This document shows, in pieces, positions 39,958 through 49,563 of a stretch of DNA of 64,000 nt; position 1 is the first letter of the stretch; every line of letters begins with the position of its first letter. The translations under genes and the position numbers were made by a program. The stretch comes from Fuerstiella sp. (lineage in GTDB: Bacteria; Planctomycetota; Planctomycetia; Planctomycetales; Planctomycetaceae): NCBI GenBank assembly GCA_022447225.1, contig JAKVAZ010000006.1, forward strand, positions 733,559-797,558. Direction: 5' to 3'. The notes under the pieces are model-generated. The model saw only the letters and a program-made list of their open reading frames with translations. It ran no database searches and was not told the origin of the DNA.

Positions 39958-42687
39958 TCATCCGGCCTCAACAGCCGCCTGAGCTGCGGCAAGTCGAGCG
40001 ATTGGAATTCGGCGAGGCGAACAGCTGACATAGTTCAAGCCGATTTCGTGGCAAAAGTACACGGATTTGGGATCACCACCATGCTCACCGCAGATCCCGA
40101 TCTTCAGGTCACTGCGAGTACCTCGGCCGTCTTCGACGGCGATCTTCATCAGCCGCCCAATCCCTGTCTGGTCGACCGTCTGGAACGGATCGGCCGGCAT
40201 GATGTCGTTTTCCGTGTAGTAACCGATAAATCCCTTGTAGTCGTCCCGGCTGATTCCCAACCCGGTCTGTGTCAGATCATTGGTCCCAAAACTAAAGAAT
40301 TCAGCCGTCTGTGCAATTTCATTGGCCGTCAGGGCAGCCCGCGGAATTTCAATCATTGTCCCGGTCATGAAATCCACGGTAACACCCTGTTCTTCAAAGA
40401 CTCTGGCCGCTGTTTCTTTGACAATCGCGGTCTGATTATCAACTTCGGTTTTGTATCCGGCCAGTGGAATCATGATTTCCGGATGACATTCGATGCCTTC
40501 CTTCTTCAGGGCACAGGCCGCTTCAAGGATTGCCCGAGCCTGCATCGACGTAATTTCGGGATACACAATTCCCAGTCGACAGCCGCGATGTCCAAGCATT
40601 GGATTCGATTCCACCAGCTCCGCAACACGACGTTTAACATCTTCTTCGGTCACACCGAACGTCTTTGCCAGCTTTCCGGCCAGTTGCGGATCTTCGTGCA
40701 TGTGATGTTCAGACAGGAATTCGTGCAGAGGTGGATCCAGCAGCCGAATTGTGACCGGTCTTTCGCCCATTGTTCTGAGCAGGTGCGTGAAGTCGTCACG
40801 CTGGAAATTGATCAGCTTGGAAAGTGCAGCTTCACGATCTTCCCTGCTGGTTGAAAAGATCATTTCGCGCATTTCGTCAAGGTGATCAAAGAACATGTGC
40901 TCGGTTCGGCACAGCCCCACACCCTCAGCGCCCAGCTGGACCGAAACTTCTGCGTCATGCGATTCTGTGTTGGCCCGTACGTTCAGTTTACGGTGCTCAT
41001 CCGCCCACGTCATAAGCTGAGCGTAACGTTGATAGACGTCTGAATCTTCCGGTTTCCTGTTACCGGTCAATACTTCCATCACTTCCGACGGACTGGTTTC
41101 GATCTTTCCGGTGAAAACTTCACCACTGAAGCCGTCGATCGACATCCAGTCCCCCTCCCGCAGCACCGTGTCACCCACAGTGACGGTCCCTGCCTCATAG
41201 TCTATTTTCAGGGCATCACAGCCACAGACGCAGGTCTTTCCCATCTGGCGGGAAACCAGGGCCGCATGCGAAGATGCTCCTCCAAAGGCCGTCAGAATTC
41301 CGTTGGCCACTTTCATGCCCCGCAGGTCTTCCGGGCTGGTCTCTTTACGAACCAAAACCAGCTGCAGGTCATTATCAGCGTTCCAGCGTTCTTCGGCATC
41401 CGATGCATGAAACACGATCTGCCCGGTCGCCGCCCCGGGGCCGGCATTAATTCCCCTCGCCAGCAGTCGGTTGTCAGCTTCGGCCTTCTTCTTGTCAGCC
41501 GGATCAAAGATCGGCTGCAGCAGCTGGTTGAGATCGTCAGCCGGAATTCGACGTTTTTCAAGTGCTGTACGAGCGTCGATCAGTCCTTCATTGACCAGAT
41601 CCACAGCAATCCGAACTGCCGCAAAACCTGTTCGCTTGGCATTACGTGTCTGAAGCATCCAGACTTTGCCATTCTCAACCGTGAATTCAATGTCCTGTGT
41701 ATCTTTGTAATGCTGTTCGAGAGCCTTGCCAATGTTAGTCAGCTGCTCAAACGCTTCCGGTTTATCGAGGCTGAGTGTTTCCTCGACTCGTTTTGGCGTA
41801 CGCGTACCCGCAACCACATCCTCACCCTGCGCGTTGATCAGATAGTCCCCGCAGAAGCCCGGCGTTCCGTCTGAACAATTGCGAGTGAGCCCAACACCGG
41901 TTGCACATTCATCACCAAGATTCCCGAAGACCATGGCCTGAACGTTGGTGGCTGTCCCCCACGAGTGCGGGATGCCGTACTGTCGACGGTAAACCATAGC
42001 ACGGTCGTTCATCCAGCTGCCAAAGACAGCCCCGATGCAACCCCACAGCTGTTCCATGGGATCTTCCGGAAATTCAATCCCGGCATGTTTCTTAATCACC
42101 CCCTTGAAGTCGATCACGATCTGCTTGAGTGCCTCGACACTCAGGTCTTTTTCGTGTTCGGCACCGACTGCATCACGAGCCTTTTCCAGAATGTCTTCGA
42201 AATGGTCAGGATCATTTTTCGACTCCGGCTTCAGGTCCAGGACAACGTCTCCGTACATCTGGATCAGACGTCGATAACTGTCCCATGCAAAGTGTTCATT
42301 CCCTGCCTGCCGAATCAGTGCCTGAACGACTTCCTCATTAATTCCGATATTGAGGACGGTATCCATCATCCCCGGCATGGATTCACGTGCGCCCGACCGG
42401 CAACTCAGCAAAAGCGGATTTTTGGGGTCGCCATATTTTCGCCCCATAACGCTCTCTGCGTTACTGATTGCGGCAATGACCTGGTCATTCAACTCCGGAG
42501 GATAACTGCGGTCATTGTCATAAAAGTAGGTACAGACTTCAGTTGTGATCGTGAACCCGGCAGGCACCGGCATACCGATTCGGCTCATTTCGGCCAGATT
42601 GGCACCTTTACCACCGAGCAGTGCCTTTTGAGTTGAATTGCCGTCAGCTTTGCCGTCACCAAACGTATAAACGTACTTCTCAGACAT
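39958..42687 (-). CDS. ppdK: Pyruvate, phosphate dikinase
   Basis: 909 residues. The enzyme interconverts PEP, AMP and PPi with pyruvate, ATP and phosphate. The N-terminal ATP-grasp (FGDGKADGNSTQKALLGGKGANLAEM), the phosphohistidine domain with catalytic His in GGASSHAALVSRQMG, and the C-terminal PEP-binding barrel (GEHGGDPKSV with the catalytic Cys just before) are all present. The catalytic loop reads GGASSHAA rather than the common GGMTSHAA. AGGA lies 5-6 bases before the ATG. The phosphofructokinase gene about 4 kb away also looks PPi-dependent. Confidence 0.96.
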   Translation of the reverse strand: MSEKYVYTFGDGKADGNSTQKALLGGKGANLAEMSRIGMPVPAGFTITTEVCTYFYDNDRSYPPELNDQVIAAISNAESVMGRKYGDPKNPLLLSCRSGARESMPGMMDTVLNIGINEEVVQALIRQAGNEHFAWDSYRRLIQMYGDVVLDLKPESKNDPDHFEDILEKARDAVGAEHEKDLSVEALKQIVIDFKGVIKKHAGIEFPEDPMEQLWGCIGAVFGSWMNDRAMVYRRQYGIPHSWGTATNVQAMVFGNLGDECATGVGLTRNCSDGTPGFCGDYLINAQGEDVVAGTRTPKRVEETLSLDKPEAFEQLTNIGKALEQHYKDTQDIEFTVENGKVWMLQTRNAKRTGFAAVRIAVDLVNEGLIDARTALEKRRIPADDLNQLLQPIFDPADKKKAEADNRLLARGINAGPGAATGQIVFHASDAEERWNADNDLQLVLVRKETSPEDLRGMKVANGILTAFGGASSHAALVSRQMGKTCVCGCDALKIDYEAGTVTVGDTVLREGDWMSIDGFSGEVFTGKIETSPSEVMEVLTGNRKPEDSDVYQRYAQLMTWADEHRKLNVRANTESHDAEVSVQLGAEGVGLCRTEHMFFDHLDEMREMIFSTSREDREAALSKLINFQRDDFTHLLRTMGERPVTIRLLDPPLHEFLSEHHMHEDPQLAGKLAKTFGVTEEDVKRRVAELVESNPMLGHRGCRLGIVYPEITSMQARAILEAACALKKEGIECHPEIMIPLAGYKTEVDNQTAIVKETAARVFEEQGVTVDFMTGTMIEIPRAALTANEIAQTAEFFSFGTNDLTQTGLGISRDDYKGFIGYYTENDIMPADPFQTVDQTGIGRLMKIAVEDGRGTRSDLKIGICGEHGGDPKSVYFCHEIGLNYVSCSPRRIPIARLAAAQAAVEAG

Positions 42688-43062
42688 TGATTTCCTGCCA
42701 TTTCAGGGTCAGATTCACGACAAACGCACAGCCTGTTGAGGAAGCTGTCACCATCCTGTCACGCCGCGCGCAACACAGCCGCGATTCGAACGGTCGAACT
42801 GTCGGCAAAATTAGCAGTGCCCATGTGCAGATTCAAGCAGGCATGCCATTCCCGGCCTGTCGGCTCAGGGTTGAGAAGTTGATGCAGTCCTTTCGATAAA
42901 ACCCCTGTTTCGTCGAATTACTGCTACTGTGTGCCATACATTCCGGCATTCTCAAAAAGACAACGCTTCCTACAGATCAGTGGCATGTACTGTTCGTCCT
43001 GAGTCTCGATACGCTTTCCTGATTATTACCTGCCAAAACTGCCTGCCGCTCTGGAGTGATTC
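42688..43062. other. Divergent intergenic region
   Basis: Between leftward ppdK and rightward peptidase, so it should hold both promoters. GGAG at 43053-43056 is the ribosome binding site of the peptidase. No clear operator, repeat or gene seen. Confidence 0.4.
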
Positions 43063-44172
43063 ATGTCCGCACAGGATTTTGAGCTTCGCCGCCACAAACT
43101 TATTCGCAGTTTGAAGTCGGCCGACATCGACTCACTGCTGGTTTCCAGTGAAACCAATGTTCGTTATCTGACCGGATTTACAGGAGATTCAAGCTGGCTA
43201 TTCATCAGCTCCGGAAACACGATCCTGATCAGTGATTCCAGGTACTCAACTCAGATTGGTAAAGAATGTCCGGGTCTCGATACCGAAATCAGAGGTGTCG
43301 GCAAATCCATGCCGGACGCTGCCGCTGCTATCGTCAAGAAAGCAGGCGTGACTCATTTGGGAGTTGAAGGAAATCACCTGACCATATCTCAACACGCATC
43401 GCTGGAGAATACGGTCACCCGAGCTCAACTAATTGTCACCGATTCGCTGACAGAGCAGTTGCGTGTCATTAAAGACAAATGGGAAATCGCTCAGATTCGA
43501 CAGGCGATCCATCAGGCTGAACGCGGAATTGCCGTCCTGCGAGCCAGTGTCCGCCCGAACCAGACGGAAACGGAAATACGGTATGCACTGGAAGCTTCGA
43601 TGCGGGATTTCGGGGCCGCCGGCCCGGCATTTGAACCGATCGTGGGAGTTGGGCCGACCGCTGCACTCCCCCATGCACACTCCGGAGTACGTATGATTGA
43701 GGAATCTCCGCTGCTTCTGGTTGACTGGGGGGCACAATCGAAATCCGGGTACCGTAGTGACCTAACTCGTGTGTTCTTCACCGGAACCGTCACAAAAAAG
43801 ATGCAGAATGTCTACCAGACAGTACTGGACGCCCAGCAGGCCGCGATTCAGAAAATCAAACCAGGTGTGGCCTGCAAAGACGTGGATGCGGTCGCCCGGG
43901 GAATCATTTCCGACGCAGGATATGGACGAAAATTCGGCCACGGACTCGGCCATGGGATTGGCCTGGACATTCACGAAGCCGTCCGGCTGGGGCCTGGGTC
44001 AAATGAAATCCTCAAACCGGGTATGATTGTGACCGTAGAGCCAGGTATTTACCTGAAAGGCCGGTTTGGAGTTCGAATTGAGGACGATGTGCTGGTAACG
44101 CGAGGCGGATTCCAGGTGCTGACGTCTGTTCCCCAGGAATTCGATGATGCAATGATTGATTTCCTTGCATAA
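43063..44172 (+). CDS. M24 family aminopeptidase P / Xaa-Pro peptidase
   Basis: 369 residues with an N-terminal creatinase-like domain (1-130, LLVSSETNVRYLTGFTGDS) and a C-terminal pita-bread domain. Metal ligands: VDWGAQ (D), SDLTRVFF (D), GHGLGHGIG (H), TVEPGIYL (E) and RIEDDVLV (E), all intact. It removes N-terminal residues before Pro or cleaves Xaa-Pro dipeptides; sequence alone does not separate PepP from PepQ. GGAG sits 6 bases before the ATG. It precedes the accB-accC pair on the same strand, with an intervening region bearing two dyads. Confidence 0.92.
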   Translation: MSAQDFELRRHKLIRSLKSADIDSLLVSSETNVRYLTGFTGDSSWLFISSGNTILISDSRYSTQIGKECPGLDTEIRGVGKSMPDAAAAIVKKAGVTHLGVEGNHLTISQHASLENTVTRAQLIVTDSLTEQLRVIKDKWEIAQIRQAIHQAERGIAVLRASVRPNQTETEIRYALEASMRDFGAAGPAFEPIVGVGPTAALPHAHSGVRMIEESPLLLVDWGAQSKSGYRSDLTRVFFTGTVTKKMQNVYQTVLDAQQAAIQKIKPGVACKDVDAVARGIISDAGYGRKFGHGLGHGIGLDIHEAVRLGPGSNEILKPGMIVTVEPGIYLKGRFGVRIEDDVLVTRGGFQVLTSVPQEFDDAMIDFLA

Positions 44173-44244
44173 TTCAGGCTGGTTGACAAAGCTTTCCGGT
44201 TTTCCACAGTCTGTGATCCTGAATACGTATATCGACGACACCAA

Positions 44245-44303
44245 CTGAGTTCACTCAGGCGATCATATTATCCAATCGGGGCAGCACTGATATCAGTACT
44301 GCC
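44245..44303. promoter_or_regulatory. Two dyad-symmetric sites upstream of accB
   Basis: Site 1 (44245-44258) is a perfect inverted repeat, CTGAGT-TC-ACTCAG. Site 2 (44280-44303) is a 24-bp inverted repeat centred on ACTGATATCAGT, extended by GGCAG/CTGCC with one mismatched pair. They are 22 bases apart and 150-210 bases upstream of the accB ATG; an AT-rich -10-like word (CATATTAT) lies between them. Function is inferred: operators for a dimeric regulator, or, for site 2, a terminator hairpin of the peptidase transcript (stop 108 bases upstream, no T tract). Confidence 0.5.
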
Positions 44304-44453
44304 GCAACCACCGGGTGCCTGACAGGAATGAGCCTGCGTTCATCAGTCACAATAAAAAAGAGCACCTCCAGACTATTGGCTTCAAACCAAACAAAAATAC
44401 TGACACACTTCCCGCGGGAATGCTGAAATTCAGATGCAAGGAGACAATCGACC

Positions 44454-44960
44454 ATGGCCAAATCATCTGAAAGTGATTCTGGTGGTTTCGATCTTGATCG
44501 ATTCCGCAAGCTACTGCAGTTGATGGACAAATACGGGGTCACAGAAACGCAACTCACAAAGGGCGAGGAATCCTGGAAAGTACGGCGCGGGCCGAAACAG
44601 GTGGTGGAAGCCCCGATGTACTCTGCGCCCCCGGTCTACTCTACCCCCCCTCTATCCTCGCCCGATCCTGTGGCTGCCGGAACCCCCACTGCAGCAGGAC
44701 AGGAGACGTCGTCAGCCGCAGCCACCGGAAAAACAATTGACGCTCCAACGGTGGGGACGTTCTATGCAGCAGCCAACCCTGAAGATGAACCGTTTATAAG
44801 TGTGGGATCCACTGTAAAAGCGGATACGATCGTCTGCATCATCGAAGCCATGAAGGTTTTCAATCAAATACCGGCGGAAACAAGTGGTAAAGTTGTGGAG
44901 GTATTGGTTGACAACGGTGAACCGGTTGAATTCGGTCAACCGCTGTTTCGTATTGAATAA
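44454..44960 (+). CDS. accB: Biotin carboxyl carrier protein of acetyl-CoA carboxylase
   Basis: 168 residues. The N-terminal helix pair (LDRFRKLLQLMDKYGVTETQL), a Pro/Ala linker (about 50-95, APPVYSTPP) and a C-terminal biotinyl domain with E-A-M-K-V (biotin on K134) follow the usual AccB layout. AAGGAG lies 10 bases upstream of the ATG. The accC gene follows in the same direction after about 180 bases, so the two are probably co-transcribed. Confidence 0.96.
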   Translation: MAKSSESDSGGFDLDRFRKLLQLMDKYGVTETQLTKGEESWKVRRGPKQVVEAPMYSAPPVYSTPPLSSPDPVAAGTPTAAGQETSSAAATGKTIDAPTVGTFYAAANPEDEPFISVGSTVKADTIVCIIEAMKVFNQIPAETSGKVVEVLVDNGEPVEFGQPLFRIE

Positions 44961-45138
44961 CAGGAAAGCAACCAGATCGCCGGCGGTAACCCGGGACTGT
45001 CGGAAAGTACGGATCACCGTTTGACCGTTGAGTCCACCCCGTGAACAGTTTCAGACACCCGTACAGGACGAACACATCCCGGTATTCGCGCGTCATCAGA
45101 TTTCGGACCTGAATACGACATTGACAGATTGACCATTC

Positions 45139-46476
45139 ATGTTTCAGCGAATTCTCATCGCAAATCGCGGAGAAATTGCTCTGCGGATCATCCGGGCCTG
45201 CCGTGAGCTGGGTGTCGAGAGCGTTGCCGTTTTTAGCGAGGCTGATCGCGGCGCTCATTATCTTGAGCTGGCTGACGAAGCCTGGTGCATTGGCCCTGCA
45301 CCGGCGTCTGAAAGTTACCTGCTGATCAACAATCTGATCAGTGCGGCGGAAATCGGGAATGTGCAGGCCGTTCACCCAGGCTATGGATTTCTGGCAGAGA
45401 ATGCTCACTTTGCCAGAGTCTGTCGTGAATGCAATATTGAATTCATTGGCCCGCCACATGATGCAATGGCTCAACTGGGCGACAAAGTCAGTGCCCGGGA
45501 AATCGCGCGCAGCGCTAATGTGCCGTGCGTACCCGGCAGCGATGGCCTCATCAGCGACGTTCAGGAAGCGGTTCGCGTGGCCGACGAAATTGGATACCCG
45601 GTATTGATCAAAGCCACGGCAGGTGGTGGCGGCAAAGGGATGCGTGTGGCCGGCAATGAAGTTTCGCTAAGAGCGGGACTGCAGGCAGCGTCGGCTGAAG
45701 CCGAAAAAGCCTTTAGTAATGCGGGTGTATACCTGGAAAAATTTGTGGAACGTCCCCGTCATGTTGAAGTGCAGATTTTGGCAGACAGGCACGGAAATGC
45801 TGTCCATCTGTGGGAACGCGACTGTTCGATGCAGCGGAAGCATCAAAAACTGATCGAAGAAAGCCCGGCACCGAATCTGCCAGGTCCTGTTAGGGAAAAA
45901 ATTTGCGAAGCCGCGGTGAGGCTGATTAAACACGCTGACTACCAGAATGCCGGAACAGTCGAATTCATTGTCGACAAGGATCACAACTTCTACTTCATCG
46001 AAGTGAATGCCCGAATTCAGGTGGAGCATCCGGTCACAGAGCTGGTAACAGGAATTGATTTGATTAAGCAGCAGATTCTGATCGCTGCAGGTGAAGAACT
46101 GCCGTTCACACAGGCGGACATCCCATGCTCAGGATCGGCAATCGAATTGCGGATTAATGCCGAAGATCCGGATAATGAATTCCGGGGCAGCCCCGGCAGG
46201 ATTTCAAAGTTACGTCTGCCCGGCGGGCCTGGAATTCGTTTTGATTCGCATGTATATGAAGGTTACACAATAAGCCCCTACTATGATTCCATGATCGGTA
46301 AACTCATTGTGCATAAACCGACTCGTGATGAATCAATCGCCGGGATGAAACGCTGTCTGAAGGAATTCGTTGTGGACGGCGTAAAAACAACACTTCCACT
46401 CGCTGTCAAAATGTTCAACCACTCAAGATTTGTCGACGGAACCGTGGATACCACGTTCGTTGAACGCACATGGTGA
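45139..46476 (+). CDS. accC: Biotin carboxylase subunit of acetyl-CoA carboxylase
   Basis: 445 residues, typical AccC length. ATP-grasp enzyme carboxylating biotin on AccB with bicarbonate and ATP. Seen: N-terminal [19 protein letters not shown] loop [28 protein letters not shown], and [13 protein letters not shown]. The 178-base gap after accB contains no terminator. accA and accD are not in the window. Confidence 0.97.
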   Translation: MFQRILIANRGEIALRIIRACRELGVESVAVFSEADRGAHYLELADEAWCIGPAPASESYLLINNLISAAEIGNVQAVHPGYGFLAENAHFARVCRECNIEFIGPPHDAMAQLGDKVSAREIARSANVPCVPGSDGLISDVQEAVRVADEIGYPVLIKATAGGGGKGMRVAGNEVSLRAGLQAASAEAEKAFSNAGVYLEKFVERPRHVEVQILADRHGNAVHLWERDCSMQRKHQKLIEESPAPNLPGPVREKICEAAVRLIKHADYQNAGTVEFIVDKDHNFYFIEVNARIQVEHPVTELVTGIDLIKQQILIAAGEELPFTQADIPCSGSAIELRINAEDPDNEFRGSPGRISKLRLPGGPGIRFDSHVYEGYTISPYYDSMIGKLIVHKPTRDESIAGMKRCLKEFVVDGVKTTLPLAVKMFNHSRFVDGTVDTTFVERTW

Positions 46477-46716
46477 CTCACACAGACGTTGCTCACATGT
46501 TGTCGTTCAGAATTGATTTAACGGGAAACGTGCTACCCGTATCCGTATCCGTATCGTTCCGGCACAGAAACCACAAAGTGGCTTCAATACAATCAGAACG
46601 AGTTATGGCTTCCTGATAAGGGAAGATTCTTCAGCTCCCTCAGATCGGCGTGCAAAGACAATAATCTTATCGTGTTCCGCTAAAAGCAGCGCCGCTTCAC
46701 CCATTCGGAAATCCCC

Positions 46717-47976
46717 ATGCCTGACGATATCAAAAAGATCGCCCTGCTCTTCGCCGGAGGTCCTGCCCCTGCAGCCAACGCAGTCATCTCTTCCTGTGCG
46801 ATTTCCTGCATCAATAACGGAATCGATGTTGTCGGCATCAGGCATGGCTATTCCGGCCTGATTAACTATCAGCCGCAGAATCCCCTGGTCGAAGGGGAGG
46901 ACTACATGAAACTCCACGAAATCATGCTCCGCCGCACGCGGAGCAAGCAGGGCATTCTAATAGGAACGGCCCGCACCAATCCCGGAAAACACGTCACCCG
47001 CCCGGAGGATTTTGAGGACGAAAACAAGATCGCTCCACTGCGTCAGGTCTACGAAGGCCTGAGGTCTCTTGATGTGGACGCACTGGTCTCGATCGGTGGA
47101 GATGACACCCTTAAAACAGCTAACAAGCTCCGAATGTTCCAGGATCGACTGCCGGCAACCAGTCCCGGAATTCCGATTGTTCATGTCCCCAAGACAATCG
47201 ACAACGATTACTCAGGAATTGATTTTACCTTTGGCTACTTTACGGCCGTGGAAACACTGGGCAGGGAGATCAGCAATCTGCATGCAGATGCGGAGGCTTC
47301 GCGGGCCTACTTTATTGTGGAAAGTATGGGTCGCAGTGCCGGATGGCTGGCTTATGGCGCGGCCATTGCCGGTGAAGCAAATATGGTGCTGAGTATCGAA
47401 GATATTGTCGGCGACCTGCGAGCTCCGGAATCGACCGATGAACGGACCGTAATGAATATCGACGCCGTTGTCGGAAAAATTGTTCGCATGATGCGGTACC
47501 GCGAGGAGACAAACGGGAAACAATACGGCGTGGTGGTTCTGGCCGAAGGTCTTGCCGAATATCTGTCGGACGAAGTCCTGTCCGATATACCTCGCGATGA
47601 CCACGGACATATTTCAGTCTCACATGTCGACCTTGGAAAAATGTTTGCCAAACGGGTAGCCGACGAACATGAGCGACAGACAGGAACCAAACGAAAAGTG
47701 ACCGGCCTGCAACTCGGATACGAGTCTCGCTGTGCCCGGCCGCATGCTTTTGATGTGATGCTGGGCAGTCAGCTGGGAGTTGGGGCCTACCGTGCCCTGT
47801 GTGAAGAGAAACTCGACGGTGTGATGGTTTCTGTTTCAGGACAGCTCGACCTGCACTTCGTTCCGTTTGACGACCTGGTGGATCCGGAAACTTTGGTAAC
47901 AAAAGTGCGGTTCATTAATCCCGGTTCTGATTTTCATCGGCTCGCCAGATTCCTTGAAACTCTGGTCGCAGACTAG
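46717..47976 (+). CDS. pfp: 6-phosphofructokinase, pyrophosphate-dependent type
   Basis: 419 residues in the PfkA/PfpB superfamily. The phosphoryl donor signature GGDD (127-130) has Asp where ATP-PFK has Gly, and PKTIDND (158-164) has Lys where ATP-PFK has Gly; both mark PPi-dependent enzymes. The N-terminal loop is GGPAPAANAVI and the substrate helix contains MGRSAGWLAYGAA. It phosphorylates fructose 6-phosphate with PPi, reversibly. Only a weak GGA is seen upstream of the ATG. Short of the two-subunit plant type and longer than PfkA. It lies near ppdK. Confidence 0.9.
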   Translation: MPDDIKKIALLFAGGPAPAANAVISSCAISCINNGIDVVGIRHGYSGLINYQPQNPLVEGEDYMKLHEIMLRRTRSKQGILIGTARTNPGKHVTRPEDFEDENKIAPLRQVYEGLRSLDVDALVSIGGDDTLKTANKLRMFQDRLPATSPGIPIVHVPKTIDNDYSGIDFTFGYFTAVETLGREISNLHADAEASRAYFIVESMGRSAGWLAYGAAIAGEANMVLSIEDIVGDLRAPESTDERTVMNIDAVVGKIVRMMRYREETNGKQYGVVVLAEGLAEYLSDEVLSDIPRDDHGHISVSHVDLGKMFAKRVADEHERQTGTKRKVTGLQLGYESRCARPHAFDVMLGSQLGVGAYRALCEEKLDGVMVSVSGQLDLHFVPFDDLVDPETLVTKVRFINPGSDFHRLARFLETLVAD

Positions 47977-48126
47977 TGCTCAAATGGTCCTGAAGTGAGA
48001 GGTGGTCCTGGTTCCTGCGGCCAACAGTTCCGGCACACCGCATTAGACAACAGCCGGAACCGGAACAGTCCTGTTTTTTTTCCGGCCGCGCAAGACGGTC
48101 CGAAAACGATTGTGTATGCCTGTCAA

Positions 48127-49563
48127 ATGACTCCGGCCAGTGTGCTCCAGAAATATTTCGGCTATGAATCCTTCCGAGGTCCGCAGGAAGAGATCATCCG
48201 GCATGTGTATGCGGGAGGTCATGCGCTCGTGATCATGCCGACCGGGATGGGCAAGTCGTTGTGCTTTCAGATTCCCGCACTGATGCCGTCGATGCAAACA
48301 CAGCCGCTGCCTGAGATCACTCTGGTTCTTTCGCCTCTGATCGCACTGATGAAGGACCAGGTTGATGCACTGCAGGAACGTGGCATTAACGCCACATTTG
48401 TCAATTCATCCTTGCGCCGACCGGAACGCGAGGCACGATACACGGGGATCGCCGAGGGACAGTTCGATTTGCTGTATGTCACTCCGGAACGGTTCCGCAA
48501 ACCGGAGTTTCTTGACGTTATTGGTCGGCGGCAGGTCAGACTGCTTGCTGTCGATGAAGCTCACTGTATCAGTGAGTGGGGCCACGATTTTCGACCGGAC
48601 TACACTCGACTAAAAGAATTACGGGAAATACTGGGTACTCCGCCGACCATCGCTCTGACTGCAACAGCAACAGTCGAAGTTCAGGCTGACATCATCAGGC
48701 AGCTGGGTTTATCCAGAGACCAAGTCGAACTGTACCATGAAGGAATTAATCGCCCCAATCTGGAACTGCTGGTCAAAGATGTCTGGGATGCTGAGGAAAA
48801 GGAACAGCAAATCATCGAAACAGTGGACCGCTGGCTGACAATGACATCTGTCGGCAGCGGAATTGTCTACTTCACTCTGATTCGAACACTGGAGGAATTC
48901 AGCGAACGTCTGACCGGACGCGGCATCGATCATGTGTGCTATCACGGGGATCTCGAACGTCGCTCGCGCAAACACATTCAGGAAGACTTCATGGCCGGGA
49001 CCCGACGACTGGTCCTGGCGACGAATGCGTTTGGTATGGGAGTCGACAAGGAAGACATTCGATTTGTGGTGCACGCGGATGTTCCCGGTTCGATGGAATC
49101 ATACTACCAGGAAATCGGTCGCGCCGGACGAGATGGCCGGCCGTCGGAGTGTCTCCTGCTGTACGACCAGCGTGATCTCAACACGCAAATGGAATTTATC
49201 CGCTGGAGCAATCCGGACGCTGACTTCTATGAACGCGTTTACAATCATCTGAAGAACGATCAGGAACAGATTCACGCGTTCGGAATTGAATGGCTGAGAG
49301 AACGACTTTGCGACCGGCAGCGACACGACCGGCGCGTTGAAACCACGTTAGCAATGATGCAGCGCTATGGTGTGATCGAAGATGAGATCGATCTGTCTGC
49401 GGTGAGTATCAACGGACCACTGCCGCATCCCCTGCGCGACCAGGAGCTACTGGAGGCAAAGCTGATCCGTGATCAAAAGAAGCTGTACGGACTCGTCCAG
49501 TATGTGCAGACCGACGGGGATCGGGTCGACTTCATCCATGACTACTTCGGTGTGAATCGTTAA
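48127..49563 (+). CDS. recQ: RecQ-type DNA helicase lacking the zinc and HRDC regions
   Basis: About 478 residues. SF2 helicase motifs: I PTGMGKS, II DEAHCISEWGHDFRPDY, III TATA, and the C-terminal QEIGRAGRDGRPSE. After the helicase core come a winged-helix-like stretch (FGIEWLRERLCDRQRHDRR) and a terminal segment (VQYVQTDGDRVDFIHDYFGV) that replaces the usual Cys-rich zinc site; no HRDC domain follows. Some RecQ relatives share this compact layout. The start at 48127 is chosen because the frame opens into MTPASVLQKYFGYESFRGPQ; a longer frame to 47995 is unrecognised. Its TAA shares the TTAA of the opposing gene's stop. Confidence 0.88.
   Translation: MTPASVLQKYFGYESFRGPQEEIIRHVYAGGHALVIMPTGMGKSLCFQIPALMPSMQTQPLPEITLVLSPLIALMKDQVDALQERGINATFVNSSLRRPEREARYTGIAEGQFDLLYVTPERFRKPEFLDVIGRRQVRLLAVDEAHCISEWGHDFRPDYTRLKELREILGTPPTIALTATATVEVQADIIRQLGLSRDQVELYHEGINRPNLELLVKDVWDAEEKEQQIIETVDRWLTMTSVGSGIVYFTLIRTLEEFSERLTGRGIDHVCYHGDLERRSRKHIQEDFMAGTRRLVLATNAFGMGVDKEDIRFVVHADVPGSMESYYQEIGRAGRDGRPSECLLLYDQRDLNTQMEFIRWSNPDADFYERVYNHLKNDQEQIHAFGIEWLRERLCDRQRHDRRVETTLAMMQRYGVIEDEIDLSAVSINGPLPHPLRDQELLEAKLIRDQKKLYGLVQYVQTDGDRVDFIHDYFGVNR

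Noticed and set aside
40048..40854. 268-codon plus-strand frame opposite ppdK
   Set aside because: Shadow of the conserved ppdK gene.
46540..46560. Short (ccgtat) repeat between accC and pfp
   Set aside because: Three copies only, with no structural or regulatory context.
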